Shown here in pieces: positions 16,763 through 25,446 of a DNA stretch of 64,000 nucleotides. The notes under the pieces are model-generated. The model was not told the DNA's origin, ran no database searches, and worked only from the letters and a program-made list of their open reading frames with translations. This stretch comes from Deltaproteobacteria bacterium (lineage in GTDB: Bacteria; Desulfobacterota; Desulfuromonadia; Desulfuromonadales; BM103). The position numbers and the translations under genes are program-made. The stretch is from positions 1-64,000 of the forward strand of contig JAJRRB010000076.1 of assembly GCA_024279915.1 (NCBI GenBank), given 5' to 3'. The first letter of the stretch is position 1, and every line of letters starts with the position of its first letter.

Positions 16763-17380
16763 ATGATTCTTGGCCTTACTGGAGGCATTGCCTCGGGAAA
16801 AAGCTTTGTTGCTGACACTTTTGTCGAGTGCGGCGCTATTCTGGTCAGTGCTGACTTGCTTGCCAGAGAGGTCGTTAACCCCGGCAGCCCGACTCTGGTT
16901 ACAATGGTCGAAACCTTTGGTCCGGAGATTTTGACGCCGGGTGGGAGCCTGAACCGTGAGGTGATGGGGCAAAAGGTTTTCGCTGACCAGGCTGCCCGGC
17001 GGCAGCTTGAGTCGATCACGCACCCGGCAATTGCTCATCTGGCTGAATGTCGGTTAGCTGAGCTGAACCTTTCGCCACACGATCTGATTGTTTATGAAGC
17101 CCCTCTGCTTTTTGAGGCGGGAGGCGAAAGCCGAGTTGATCAGGTGCTGGTGGTTGTGGTCGACCCTGATTTACAGCTGGCAAGGCTTCTGCAGCGAGAA
17201 AACCTTAGTGAAGCAGAGGCAAAACAACGAATTTCTGCCCAATGGCCGCAGGCTGACAAGGTGCAGAAGGCCGATTTCGTGATTGATAATTCCGGGTCGT
17301 TACAGCAATCCAGTATTATGGTTGCCGCTCTTTATGATTATCTCACCCGGACTGTAGAGCATGGGGCTTCGAGTTCCTGA
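16763..17380 (+). CDS. coaE: Dephospho-CoA kinase
   Basis: A 205-residue enzyme that phosphorylates dephospho-CoA in the last step of CoA synthesis. The P-loop GLTGGIASGKS is at residues 4-14, followed by ADLLAREVV (substrate region), ITHPAI and YEAPLLFEAG, all typical of CoaE. The open frame extends to 16649, but the ATG at 16763 gives the conserved MILGLTGG start and has AGGAG upstream. Its 3' end overlaps the convergent esterase gene by 43 bp. Confidence 0.95.
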   Translation: MILGLTGGIASGKSFVADTFVECGAILVSADLLAREVVNPGSPTLVTMVETFGPEILTPGGSLNREVMGQKVFADQAARRQLESITHPAIAHLAECRLAELNLSPHDLIVYEAPLLFEAGGESRVDQVLVVVVDPDLQLARLLQRENLSEAEAKQRISAQWPQADKVQKADFVIDNSGSLQQSSIMVAALYDYLTRTVEHGASSS

Positions 17381-18186
17381 ATAAACCCAGTCGCCTGGGT
17401 AAACATTGCTTCACGACAGGGGTTCTCCTCTCGGGTCAGAACATGTGGGATCTCAGGACCGTACAGTTCGTGGATCTTGACGGGACTTCCCAGTAAGTCC
17501 ATCAATTGTCGGCTACTATCGATGTCTACTGTTTGATCACCCTCACCATTAAAAGCCAGGATCGGACAGATGACACGTGGCAGTTGGTGGCGAACAACTT
17601 TCAGTAGTTGATTGATCTGGTGGATGCCAGCAAGCGGCCTACGGTTGTAGTAACGCTCATTCAACCCTGCTTCTGTTGGTTTCACCTGGTAGGGTCGGAT
17701 CCCTTTTATCCATCCAGCGTAAGGTGCCAACCTATGCAGTACACGCAGGTATGGTGAAAAAAGGACCAATCCTTTGAACGGCTTTGATTGGGCCATAGTC
17801 AGCAACAGCAGACAGCCGGTACTCATTCCCATACCGTAAATAGCCTGAAAGTCCTTATTGAGAATCTGATAACCATTCAGGATGGCGCTTGACCATTCTT
17901 CCCAGCGCCGACCGGCTAGATCTTCAGGCGAGGTCCCATGGCCAGGCAGACAGACAGCCAGGCTGGCAATGCCAGCCTCTGCAAGGAATTCTGCGAGGAG
18001 GCGCATTTCCCAAGGTGTTGCTGTAAACCCGTGAACCAGCAACACGGCCGTCTTGGCTTCAGGTGGACAGAGCATAAACGGTAGGTTGTCTTGGTCAGAA
18101 ACCCCCTGGTTCCGTGAGTCACGACGAAGGCTTTGGCAGCCAGAATGTGTTTCCGAACAGTCGACCTTCTGGTTTGTATGCTTCAT
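17338..18186 (-). CDS. Alpha/beta hydrolase, carboxylesterase-like
   Basis: A 282-residue hydrolase. After about 45 variable residues comes LLVHGFTATPWEM (oxyanion loop), LPGHGTSPEDL, the nucleophile elbow GMGMSTG (GXSXG), a late Asp in GEGDQTVD and a His in PEIPHVLTRE, giving a plausible Ser-Asp-His triad. The layout matches the Est/monoacylglycerol-lipase type carboxylesterases. The first possible start is a TTG at 18189; the adjacent ATG at 18186 is preferred. No signal peptide, so cytoplasmic. It overlaps coaE tail to tail. Substrate unknown. Confidence 0.85.
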   Translation of the reverse strand: MKHTNQKVDCSETHSGCQSLRRDSRNQGVSDQDNLPFMLCPPEAKTAVLLVHGFTATPWEMRLLAEFLAEAGIASLAVCLPGHGTSPEDLAGRRWEEWSSAILNGYQILNKDFQAIYGMGMSTGCLLLLTMAQSKPFKGLVLFSPYLRVLHRLAPYAGWIKGIRPYQVKPTEAGLNERYYNRRPLAGIHQINQLLKVVRHQLPRVICPILAFNGEGDQTVDIDSSRQLMDLLGSPVKIHELYGPEIPHVLTREENPCREAMFTQATGFIQELEAPCSTVRVR

Positions 18187-18304
18187 CAATAACTTCTTAA
18201 GTGCTCTGATTTATTGGGAAATACTCCCGTAGAGCATAGCATTTCAGGCCTTAGTGTCAACTGCACCGAATTTCATCCCTGAGAATGTCTTGTTTTGACC
18301 TGTA

Positions 18305-18340
18305 TAACAAAAAAGCCTCCGCAGAAGTGCAGAGGCTTTG
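18305..18340 (-). terminator. Rho-independent terminator of the IclR gene
   Basis: On the minus strand AAAGCCTC (18339-18332) pairs with GAGGCTTT (18319-18312) and runs into a TTTT tract. It lies 22 bp beyond the end of the restored IclR frame, which supports the full-length gene model. Confidence 0.85.
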
Positions 18341-18361
18341 AAACAGAAAATAGAGGCTTTG

Positions 18362-19144
18362 CTATTTGTGATAACCAAGGCGGGTTGAGAGCTCTTCAGA
18401 GGAACTTAAGACCAAAGGGACAAGCTCTTTGAGAATTCGCTCTTCCCCCAAACGCATGTTTGGCCCGGAGATACTGATTGAGCCGACGATACGTCGGGTG
18501 TAGTCACGAATAGGTGCGGCGACGCAATGAACACCAAGGTCAAGCTCTTCGTTGTCAATAGCGTAACCCTGCTCGGCAATCTGTTACAACTCCGCCCTGA
18601 GCGCAGTATGCGTTTTGATGGTTGTGTCAGTAAACGTTTGGTATTCCTCGCCTGGCAGGATTTCACTGATTTCATCTTCTGACATGTGTGAGAGGTAAAC
18701 CTTGCCAGCGGCTGTGCAGTAGGCTGGCAGGCGTGAGCCGACCCGAGAGACGACGCGCACCGTCATGTCTGTTTCCACCATGTCGAGATAAACCACATGA
18801 CCCTCTTTGAAGATGGCGACGTAGCAAGTTTCGTTGCATTCGGTAACCATCTTTTCGAGGATTGGCTTTGCCTGACGCAACAGACCCATCTGTTTGATGA
18901 AGGTCTGACCAAGCTCCAGAGCCTTGAGCCCGAGGCGGTAGTTTTCAGTCGCTTTGTTCTGCTCGATATAGCCGCGCGATTCAAGAGTTGCCAAGAGTCG
19001 AAAAACATTGTTTTTGTGTAACTTCAGACGTTTACTGAGTTCGGTCACGCCGAGCTCATCCACATCGTCATGGAACTGCTCAAGCAGGTCCAGTGCGTGG
19101 GAGACCGCCTGGATGATATATTCGGACTTTTCTTTTCTTGCCAT
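18362..19144 (-). pseudogene. IclR-family transcriptional regulator interrupted by one in-frame TAA
   Basis: The first 186 codons encode an IclR winged helix (VSHALDLLEQF, GVTELSKRLKLHKNNVFRLLATLESRGYIEQ) and most of the effector domain (CYVAIFKEGHVVYLDMVETDMTVR, LPAYCTAAGKVYLSHM). TAA occurs at 18584-18586 after HTALRAEL. The same frame continues with QIAEQGYAIDNEELDLGVHCVAAPIRDYTRRIVGSISISGP and ends at 18362, all standard IclR C-terminal sequence. CAA (Gln) to TAA would explain it. Restored length is 260 residues, the usual size. It may once have regulated the nearby symporter or uspA. Confidence 0.85.
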
Positions 19145-19367
19145 TGTCTGAAAATCCTTAATTAATAATTGATAAGACGCTTTATGTTTTGCAAACTACG
19201 ATTTCTATCGAAACAGCTGGGAACTGTCAAGTTAGAATGGATATTTTTGTGATAAATGGTTGGGGCTGAAATTAGTAAACTTCCTTTTTATCTTCCCCTA
19301 GAATGATTTTAAAATAGTGTTTTATAGAAGTCAAATAGATTAGTTGTTTTTCTTGAATCCGGGGTGG

Positions 19368-19396
19368 TTGACACATCAATGGCTGACAGGTAAATT
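19368..19396 (+). promoter_or_regulatory. Sigma70-type promoter for uspA
   Basis: TTGACA (19368-19373), 17-bp spacer, TAAATT (19391-19396). The start point would fall about 40 bp upstream of the uspA ATG. Confidence 0.65.
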
Positions 19397-19441
19397 CAGG
19401 CTAATGAACTTTCAGGTGAATGGAATTTAGGAGGGTGCGTT

Positions 19442-19894
19442 ATGCTGACACTCAGGAAAAAGATTATCGTTGCCATTGATGGTTCGCCGCAATCCGATAA
19501 AGCCGCAGAAGAGGCTGTTCGTCTCGCCTCGGTATCCGGAACCAAGTTCAAAAGCCAACTCTTTGCTGTTATGGTCCTGCCCAGTATGAAGACACCGTCC
19601 TTCACTGATTTTTTCCCCGACAAGCCTGCCGATGAAATGCCCGGTTGGCAGGATAAACGTGACCGTCTTTTCTACGTGGTCGAGAAGGTTGCCAAGGAAA
19701 TGGAGGTTCAGCTGGAGTCGTTGGTTGTTTATGGTGATCCCGCTGAAGAGCTGATGCTGATGGCTGAAGAGAAAAACTGTGATGTGATCGTGGTTGGTTC
19801 TTCCGGAAAAGGTCGTGTGAAGCGCACTCTTCTAGGGAGCGTTTCCACGAAAATTTCTTTGCAGGCCCACTGTTCTGTTTATATCGTTCGATAA
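19442..19894 (+). CDS. Universal stress protein, UspA family
   Basis: A 150-residue single-domain Usp. IIVAIDGS at residues 8-15 forms the first strand with the ATP-contacting Asp. The C-terminal signature VVGSSGKGRVKRTLLGSVS (G-2X-G-9X-G-S/T) indicates an ATP-binding member. An insertion at about 45-70 (MKTPSFTDFFPDK) is longer than in E. coli UspA. GGAGG precedes the ATG. Monocistronic, with its own promoter. Role: stress or starvation response, details unknown. Confidence 0.9.
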   Translation: MLTLRKKIIVAIDGSPQSDKAAEEAVRLASVSGTKFKSQLFAVMVLPSMKTPSFTDFFPDKPADEMPGWQDKRDRLFYVVEKVAKEMEVQLESLVVYGDPAEELMLMAEEKNCDVIVVGSSGKGRVKRTLLGSVSTKISLQAHCSVYIVR

Positions 19895-19925
19895 CTTTCT
19901 GGCTCAGCTCAATTATACCGTTACT

Positions 19926-20741
19926 TTATCTAGCCGCTTGCCCCGACCGGGGCAAAGAATGCTTGGTCTCCTGGCATAAATATTCAAAGATTTCGATCAA
20001 AGTTTCCTTGATCAACTCCGGCTCTTCCGGGAATTCATGAGGTGAGAGTTCCAGCACCAGTGCATGGTCGTAGCTGGTCTCCCGTAGATGGTTGAGAAAA
20101 CGTGTCAATGGCAGGGCTCCGTGGCCAGGCAAGAGGTGCTCCTGGCCGTTGCCGTAATCGGAGAAGTGTATGTTACGCATTCGCCCGGAATCGTAGAATT
20201 GATGAAAGTCACCGAGAAAATCAGTGTGCATAGAGCCGCAATGTGCTGTGTCAAAAGTAAGATAGAGGTTTCGTTCTTCCATGAAGCGAACCATGTTGTC
20301 TATCTTTGCCAGCAGGTAGGGGTTCATCTTGAATTGTGGCAAGCTGGGCATGTTCTCAATCGTGATCAGGACACCATCCTGGCCGATCTCAGACTGAAAG
20401 TCTTTGATTTTTTTAAGCCATCTCCAGAATTTGAATTCAAAAAAGAGCCAGTTTGGCGGATGAAAATTGATCAGAGGTACCCCTGCATTCAGTGCCAGTT
20501 CAGCGCAGATCTTCAACTGATCACTCTTGTTTCCCCAGCCGTCAATATCAAAGAAAGGGGCGTGGATGGAGAGTACCGGGAGAATGCTTTGCAACTCTTG
20601 CAGGTGGCTGAGATGCCCCGATCCGGCAAAGTCATGATTAATGATGACTTCCATGCCATCGAAACCGACATCCCTGGCCATTTCAAAAACCAGGGTCGAT
20701 GGTAATGTGTAAAGACTTCCTGCGGATAAGATCAACTTCAT
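19926..20741 (-). CDS. Sugar phosphate isomerase/epimerase-like TIM-barrel protein
   Basis: A 271-residue protein of the xylose isomerase-like (AP endonuclease 2) superfamily. Family traits are FDGMEVIINHDF near the N-terminus, LSIHAPFFD, LINFHPPNW, ITIENMP with the metal-ligand Glu, LTFDTAHCGSMH, and IHFSDYGNGQEHLLPGHGALP, giving a set of His/Asp/Glu residues suited to bind divalent metal. The exact substrate is unknown. No signal peptide. The gene is downstream of the symporter genes on the same strand, with a 100-bp gap. Confidence 0.8.
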   Translation of the reverse strand: MKLILSAGSLYTLPSTLVFEMARDVGFDGMEVIINHDFAGSGHLSHLQELQSILPVLSIHAPFFDIDGWGNKSDQLKICAELALNAGVPLINFHPPNWLFFEFKFWRWLKKIKDFQSEIGQDGVLITIENMPSLPQFKMNPYLLAKIDNMVRFMEERNLYLTFDTAHCGSMHTDFLGDFHQFYDSGRMRNIHFSDYGNGQEHLLPGHGALPLTRFLNHLRETSYDHALVLELSPHEFPEEPELIKETLIEIFEYLCQETKHSLPRSGQAAR

Positions 20742-20841
20742 TCTATCTATTCGTCAATGTTGTAATAAAACGACATTTTAGTTTTTTGGGCACAATACTG
20801 CAAGGCTGGTGCGAAGGTCAATGCTAGTCCGCAGCCAATTC

Positions 20842-22364
20842 TTAGGGGCTATGAACTTTCTCGACCAGGAAACGCCTCAACTCTTCTGACGGAGGCGGTG
20901 TCAGGCGTGAAACGATAATCATCGTCAGGATGACAACAGGTGCGCCAATGAGGGCCGAAGATGTTGGTGGTAGCACAGCGAGCAGCATTGGAGAAAGATG
21001 TCCGAACAGAATTGGGGCAAAAGTGATCATGGTGCCGACAGTCATACCGGCAATGGCACCGTATTTATTGGATCGGTCCCACCAGATACCAAGCAGGAAG
21101 ACCGGAAAGAGTGTGTTGCCAGCCAGGGCGAAGGCGACAGCTGTGATCTGGGCGATCAACCCGGGAGGATTGACTGCAATCACCAGTACCAGCAGACCTA
21201 GAACCAGAGTTGCTCCCTTGGCAACGATCAGCAGGTGTTTCTCGTTGGCATTCGGATTGATCAGACGATAGTAGATATCGTAGGAAACTGTACCAGCCGC
21301 AGTGACCAGTAACCCGGTGATGGTGCTGATTGCTGCCAGTATGCCGCCGATAGCAAGAGCACTGACCAGAATCTCGTTAAGACCGACCCATTCAGCGGTT
21401 TTGATGACGATGATGTCTGCCAGAGCCTGAGCCTCTGCCGGGTCGAGGACCGTACCTGAGGTAGTCAGCCAGGAGTGGGCGAAGGCACCAAAAGCTGGTG
21501 CGCTCCAGTAGAGCAGGCCGATAAAAAAGAGGCCCCAGACCACCCCCCAGCGGGCGTCACGATTATTGGGGACAGTATAGAAACGAGAGAGTACATGCGG
21601 TAGTCCTGCGGTGCCGACCATAAGGGTGAAGCAGAGCGCAATCCATTCGTAAGGCGTGCCGAAGGTCCAGGGGAAAAGGTAGGCGGAAGAGATCTGTTCC
21701 GGCAGGTCGCGTAAAGCGCTACCGTAGCTGAATTGAGGAAAAAGCCAGTTGTAGCCCAGTTCTTTTGCGATCATCATTAACGGGATAATGAAAAAAGAAT
21801 TAAAAGCAGGTAGTGCATTTGTGGGTTACGGGATGCTTTTATGGCCCCTGCAACTATAAGAAAGACAAAGGTCACTAATACGCCGAAAATCAGGGCCTGG
21901 GTGTATTCGATGCCGAACATCCAGGCGAAGACCAGGCCGATCCCCTTGTACTGAGCGACACAGTAGATCAGGGAGATGACAACTGCGATAACCGCAGAAA
22001 ACACCCGCGCTACCGGGGAGTCATAACGCGCAGCCACAAAATCCGGGGCGGTATATTTGCCGAAACGACGAATCTGACTGCCCATCAGCACCAGCAGCAG
22101 GACATAACCGCCTGTCCAGCCGAGAATGTAGGCGAAGGCAAAGTAGCCGTTCAGGAAAAAGATCCCGGCAATGCCGAGGAAGGAGGCGGCGCTCATCCAG
22201 TTTGAAGCGATTGCCGCACCGATTTTGGCATGACCGATCGAACGAACCTGGATGCCGTAGCCGCCTTTGTCGTGGCGTCGGGTCAGCAGTCCGACGACCA
22301 GAGAGACAACCAGAACACATCCAAGCAGGAAAAACGGCGTGTATTTAACCGTGGACTCTATCAT
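20842..22364 (-). pseudogene. Sodium:solute symporter (SSS family, acetate-permease-like), split by a frameshift
   Basis: Two overlapping frames together encode one SSS transporter. The first (to 21777) holds IGAAIASNWMSAASFLGIAGIFFLNGY and GGYVLLLVLMGSQIRRFGKYTAPDFVAARY; it ends LLLILFSLSR-stop. The second begins MMIAKELGYNWLFPQFSYG and holds the rest to PPSEELRRFLVEKV. Adding one T to the T6 run (21791-21796 on the minus strand) restores LLLILFFIIPLMMIAKELGYNW, the expected family sequence. The DUF4212 small subunit lies just upstream, a pairing known for the VC2705-type symporters that import acetate or related acids. If the deletion is real, the transporter is dead. Confidence 0.85.
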
Positions 22365-22374
22365 CGCAGCTCCC

Positions 22375-22704
22375 CTAGCGCCGCCTGCGATAACTGGAGC
22401 TTAACCAGTCGATCAGGACATTGAAGAAAAAACAGAGAAAGATAAACCAGAGGATCAGAAATTGGCCACTGAACCAGAAGTAGGCCGGAATGCCAAAGAC
22501 ATAAGGCACTTCAGCCAGCGTGCGGGTCGGGTCATTATGGATTATTGCCAGGTGAATCGGCATGCCGAAGGTCGCTATTGCCCAGGCAGCAAGGGTGATC
22601 CAGATGATCGTGACCTCTTTGCGCATGAAACCAGGGCGAGGACGGAAGAAGTTAATACGGAGATCCTCTCTACTTGGAGAATTCTGTTCGTTGGTTTGTG
22701 ACAT
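22375..22704 (-). CDS. DUF4212 small subunit of sodium/solute symporter
   Basis: A 109-residue membrane protein with two hydrophobic helices (about 30-50 and 75-98), the layout of the DUF4212 sodium:solute symporter small-subunit family. Typical segments are YWxxx-type aromatic residues before the first helix and FWFSGQFLILWFIFLCFFFNVLID in the second. GAGGAG precedes the ATG. The large subunit starts 10 bp downstream, so the two form an operon; known partners import short organic acids with sodium. The large subunit here is frameshifted. Confidence 0.85.
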   Translation of the reverse strand: MSQTNEQNSPSREDLRINFFRPRPGFMRKEVTIIWITLAAWAIATFGMPIHLAIIHNDPTRTLAEVPYVFGIPAYFWFSGQFLILWFIFLCFFFNVLIDWLSSSYRRRR

Positions 22705-22816
22705 GCCTTACTCCTCATTTTCCTGATGAGTACTGATAGGTAAGCGGCATAAGGATCGTTGCAATAAAAATACTCAGCATTGCTTAGCGTGAGTTAATGC
22801 AAGGGCTTTGCCAATT

Positions 22817-24019
22817 TTAATCAATATCATTGGTTTTCATGACTTCAGCAAGCACGGTTGTTGCGAAGCTGCCTTTTGGCAATGAAAACGAGACCAGCAA
22901 GTCGTCTCCATCCATAGTGCTTTCAGCTGCATGTATCGGCACCCGTAATGGACGCCGCTCGCCGCTCATTGCCAATCCACCAGAGAGATGGAACGATTCC
23001 AGGGTAAGGTCTTCCTGGTCGAGTAGATTCTGCTCGAGCTGACCGGCCTGATCCTCGGCAAGTTTTGTCTTGTAGCCGAAAAGTGGTGCCGTCGGACTGA
23101 TCTCAAAAGTGTTGGCGCGCGGTTGCTCCGCTGCCGGGTCGGTTACCAGAAAGCAGGCGCCATTGATATGTTTATACGCCAGGTCACCGGGCCAGATTTG
23201 ATGCAGAGTGTCCATTCGCATATCAATCAGACGATCGAAGAGACTCGACTGGTATGCAGAGAGGTAGAGCCTCAGCAGTTTGCGGGGCATGGCCCGGACA
23301 GCCTTGCGGGCACTCTTGCCATCTCTGATCATCTCCAGAAGGTGACGCTCCGGCCGACAGTGACGCGGCAACTGTTCAATCGCTGTCTGCAGATCTCCGG
23401 AGTGATATGCTTCGATGGCCTGTTGCCAGCCGGGATGAGTGATCTCTGATGGATCTCCTATAATTTCGTCAATAGCAATGCTGTAATCAGCGCGGAGAAT
23501 CGCTCGACCTATGCGATGTGAATTCCCTTGGGCGCCGTAACGTTGCTCGCCAAAGCGGTTAGGGACACCTGCCTTTTCAAGCACACCCAGAATGGCTTCG
23601 GTGCGTTGTACGGCTTCTGGTTCCGGTTGATGGATACGAATCCGGAAACGATTGCCTGCCAGGTGGCCAGGGCGCAGGTTGTTGCGATGCAGGGTGGCGG
23701 AGAGAATCGTTACTCCAGGGATCTGCAGTCCTTTGACGTCATCGGGCGTGCGTAATGGCACGGAAACGGTCTGACGGGTGATTGCCTGGGCATCTTTAAG
23801 CCCGGCATAACCCAGATCACGCTCCTTGCAATTGAGAGCATTGGCCAGTTCCCTAAGCAGATCGTAGGTTGTCAGTCCACACTTTTCAACGCGCAAATAG
23901 AGATGATCTCCTTCGCCGCAGGGTTCGTAAAGAGGAATTTCATCAACCTGAAAATCTTCCGGTTGCTGGCGAATGATGCCTCCCGTGCCAAGCAGTTGAG
24001 AGGTTAGGAACTCAGTCAT
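22817..24019 (-). CDS. truD: tRNA pseudouridine(13) synthase
   Basis: A 400-residue enzyme that makes pseudouridine 13 in tRNA-Glu. Signatures are PEDFQVDEIPLYEPCGEGDHLYL, the catalytic Asp in GYAGLKDAQAITRQ, RNNLRPGHLAGNRFRIRI, VPNRFGEQRYG and NTFEISPTAPLFGYK. The open frame runs upstream to 24100, but the ATG at 24019 gives the normal start (MTEFLTSQLLGTGG). That start overlaps the trmB stop by 8 bp, so the two tRNA-modification genes are coupled. Confidence 0.95.
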   Translation of the reverse strand: MTEFLTSQLLGTGGIIRQQPEDFQVDEIPLYEPCGEGDHLYLRVEKCGLTTYDLLRELANALNCKERDLGYAGLKDAQAITRQTVSVPLRTPDDVKGLQIPGVTILSATLHRNNLRPGHLAGNRFRIRIHQPEPEAVQRTEAILGVLEKAGVPNRFGEQRYGAQGNSHRIGRAILRADYSIAIDEIIGDPSEITHPGWQQAIEAYHSGDLQTAIEQLPRHCRPERHLLEMIRDGKSARKAVRAMPRKLLRLYLSAYQSSLFDRLIDMRMDTLHQIWPGDLAYKHINGACFLVTDPAAEQPRANTFEISPTAPLFGYKTKLAEDQAGQLEQNLLDQEDLTLESFHLSGGLAMSGERRPLRVPIHAAESTMDGDDLLVSFSLPKGSFATTVLAEVMKTNDID

Positions 24020-24713
24020 TTTCGACCTTTTGCCAATCAAAGCGATACCCGCGTTGAATTGCCGGAACGGGAAGTTCCTGGCGTGATACCGCTGCATCAC
24101 GTTGATGGTGCATGAAATAGATCTTCTGACCTTTGTCGAGAAATCGCTGCATATATTTGGAAATCGGATAACCAGGCAAATGATATGTCCAATCCTGTTG
24201 TAACATATTGCGATAGCCGGTTAAATCGCTAATCTGCCCGGCAACATCTTCTGCATAATTATCGAAATCAGTACTGAAGAAGAAACTGCCGCCTGGCTCC
24301 AGGAACTGCGCCAGAGTTAAGAGGAATTCCTGGTTGACCAGGCGTCTGCCGCGATGCCGCTTCTTGGGCCAGGGGTCTGGACAGTTGATGTAAACAGCGG
24401 TGAGGCTCTCAGGATGTAACCCCTTTTCGAGCAGCCAGCGGGCTTCAACGCGCATGACACGGACGTTCTTTAAGCCTGCTTCGTCAACCTTTGCGCAGGT
24501 TTTCAGGCAGCCCTTGTTGTAGATGTCGATAGCCAGAAAATTAATTTCAGGTTGCTTAATGGCATGCTCAAGGATGAAGTGGCCAATACCGCAGCCGATC
24601 TCCAGGGCCAGGGGGTTGCTGTTACCCAAAATCTCTGGCCAGTCCAATGGTTTCTCAGGGGTTCTGTCAGGGATAAAGTTTGGGGAGTTAATCGGGATAA
24701 TGCGTTGAGTCAT
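24012..24713 (-). CDS. trmB: tRNA (guanine-N7-)-methyltransferase
   Basis: A 233-residue SAM-dependent enzyme forming m7G46 in tRNA. The SAM-binding motif ALEIGCGIGHFILEHA is at about 37-52, AIDI follows for ribose binding, and YINCPDPWPKKRHRGRRLV is the family hallmark with the catalytic Asp. The frame opens at a TTG at 24725; the ATG at 24713, preceded by GGAAGAG, is preferred. It overlaps truD by 8 bp. Confidence 0.95.
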   Translation of the reverse strand: MTQRIIPINSPNFIPDRTPEKPLDWPEILGNSNPLALEIGCGIGHFILEHAIKQPEINFLAIDIYNKGCLKTCAKVDEAGLKNVRVMRVEARWLLEKGLHPESLTAVYINCPDPWPKKRHRGRRLVNQEFLLTLAQFLEPGGSFFFSTDFDNYAEDVAGQISDLTGYRNMLQQDWTYHLPGYPISKYMQRFLDKGQKIYFMHHQRDAAVSRQELPVPAIQRGYRFDWQKVEND

Positions 24714-24758
24714 CTTCTCTTCCAAATGGGCTGATAGTTGTGCTCGTGGTGACTAGTC

Positions 24759-25082
24759 TTATGGCTCTGGCTGTATGAAGTTGATCAGGGTTTCAAGTTC
24801 TTCCTGTGACAGGGGACTGAAGTCCGGAATCATGCTCCTGCCATGTCTCCCGGCTGTGTTCACCAGCTTTAGTCGGATCTCTGCCCGGGAAAGTTTTGCG
24901 CGGATTTCTTCAAAGCTATCAGCCACGGTTCCACCGTCACCTTCCAGGGCATGACAGGCTTTACAACCCTGAAAATTTATCAACTTGCGTGCAGGGCCGT
25001 CATCTGCTTCTTCACTGTTAGCTGGTAAAGTTGTGAGGGCCGAGAGCAAAACAACTGCGATGATCAACCATGTCCGGTCCAT
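24759..25082 (-). CDS. Small exported monohaem cytochrome c
   Basis: A 107-residue protein with a signal peptide (MDRTWLIIAVVLLSALTTLPANS) and one CKACH haem site at about residues 44-48, followed by a likely Met ligand in SMIPDFSPLSQEELETLINFI, the normal end of class I cytochrome c. The open frame is longer upstream, but GAGAGGAAC before the ATG at 25082 and the signal peptide support this start. It could shuttle electrons in the periplasm. It is separated from trmB by 46 bp and may share its transcript. Confidence 0.9.
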   Translation of the reverse strand: MDRTWLIIAVVLLSALTTLPANSEEADDGPARKLINFQGCKACHALEGDGGTVADSFEEIRAKLSRAEIRLKLVNTAGRHGRSMIPDFSPLSQEELETLINFIQPEP

Positions 25083-25190
25083 GATGTTCCTCTCAATTCC
25101 AAGTGTGAAGTGTAGCATAGCTAAAATTAAGCGGTACGCCAAGCCGGGAAAGGGGAAAGAACTTGAAATCATCTCATTGGACAAGTAATC

Positions 25191-25363
25191 TAGTTTTCGT
25201 CTGGGAACTGCCCTTTCCCGCAATCTCTGCGTCAATCTGCCCATTTGCTTGTGCGGCGTAAAGTACTACGCCTCCGCTCAAATGCTTGACTTCCTTGACC
25301 TTGCGGAAAATTGCTCGTTTCCAAATCGAAAACTACACTCGTGTTTATCCGGAGCTTCTGGAT
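25191..25363. repeat. 173-bp dispersed element with terminal inverted repeats, copy 2
   Basis: TAGTTTTCG at 25191-25199 and its complement CGAAAACTA at 25327-25335; similarity to copy 1 continues to 25363, where an ATCCGGA/TCTGGAT mini-hairpin lies. It has the same length as the copy at 12509-12681 and the same internal pairing arms. It stands between the cytochrome c gene (minus strand) and aroF (plus strand) and fills about half of the 364-bp gene-free stretch. Confidence 0.85.
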
Positions 25364-25446
25364 GTACACAATCTAACCTTCGGGAAAAGTTGTAAGGCTG
25401 TAACGCTGGAGGCTTTAAAAAATAGAAACTTTAAGGAGTATGTCAT

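Noticed and set aside
16509-16766. 85-residue frame upstream of coaE
   Set aside because: No ribosome site or domain; it ends in the coaE start region and looks like chance.
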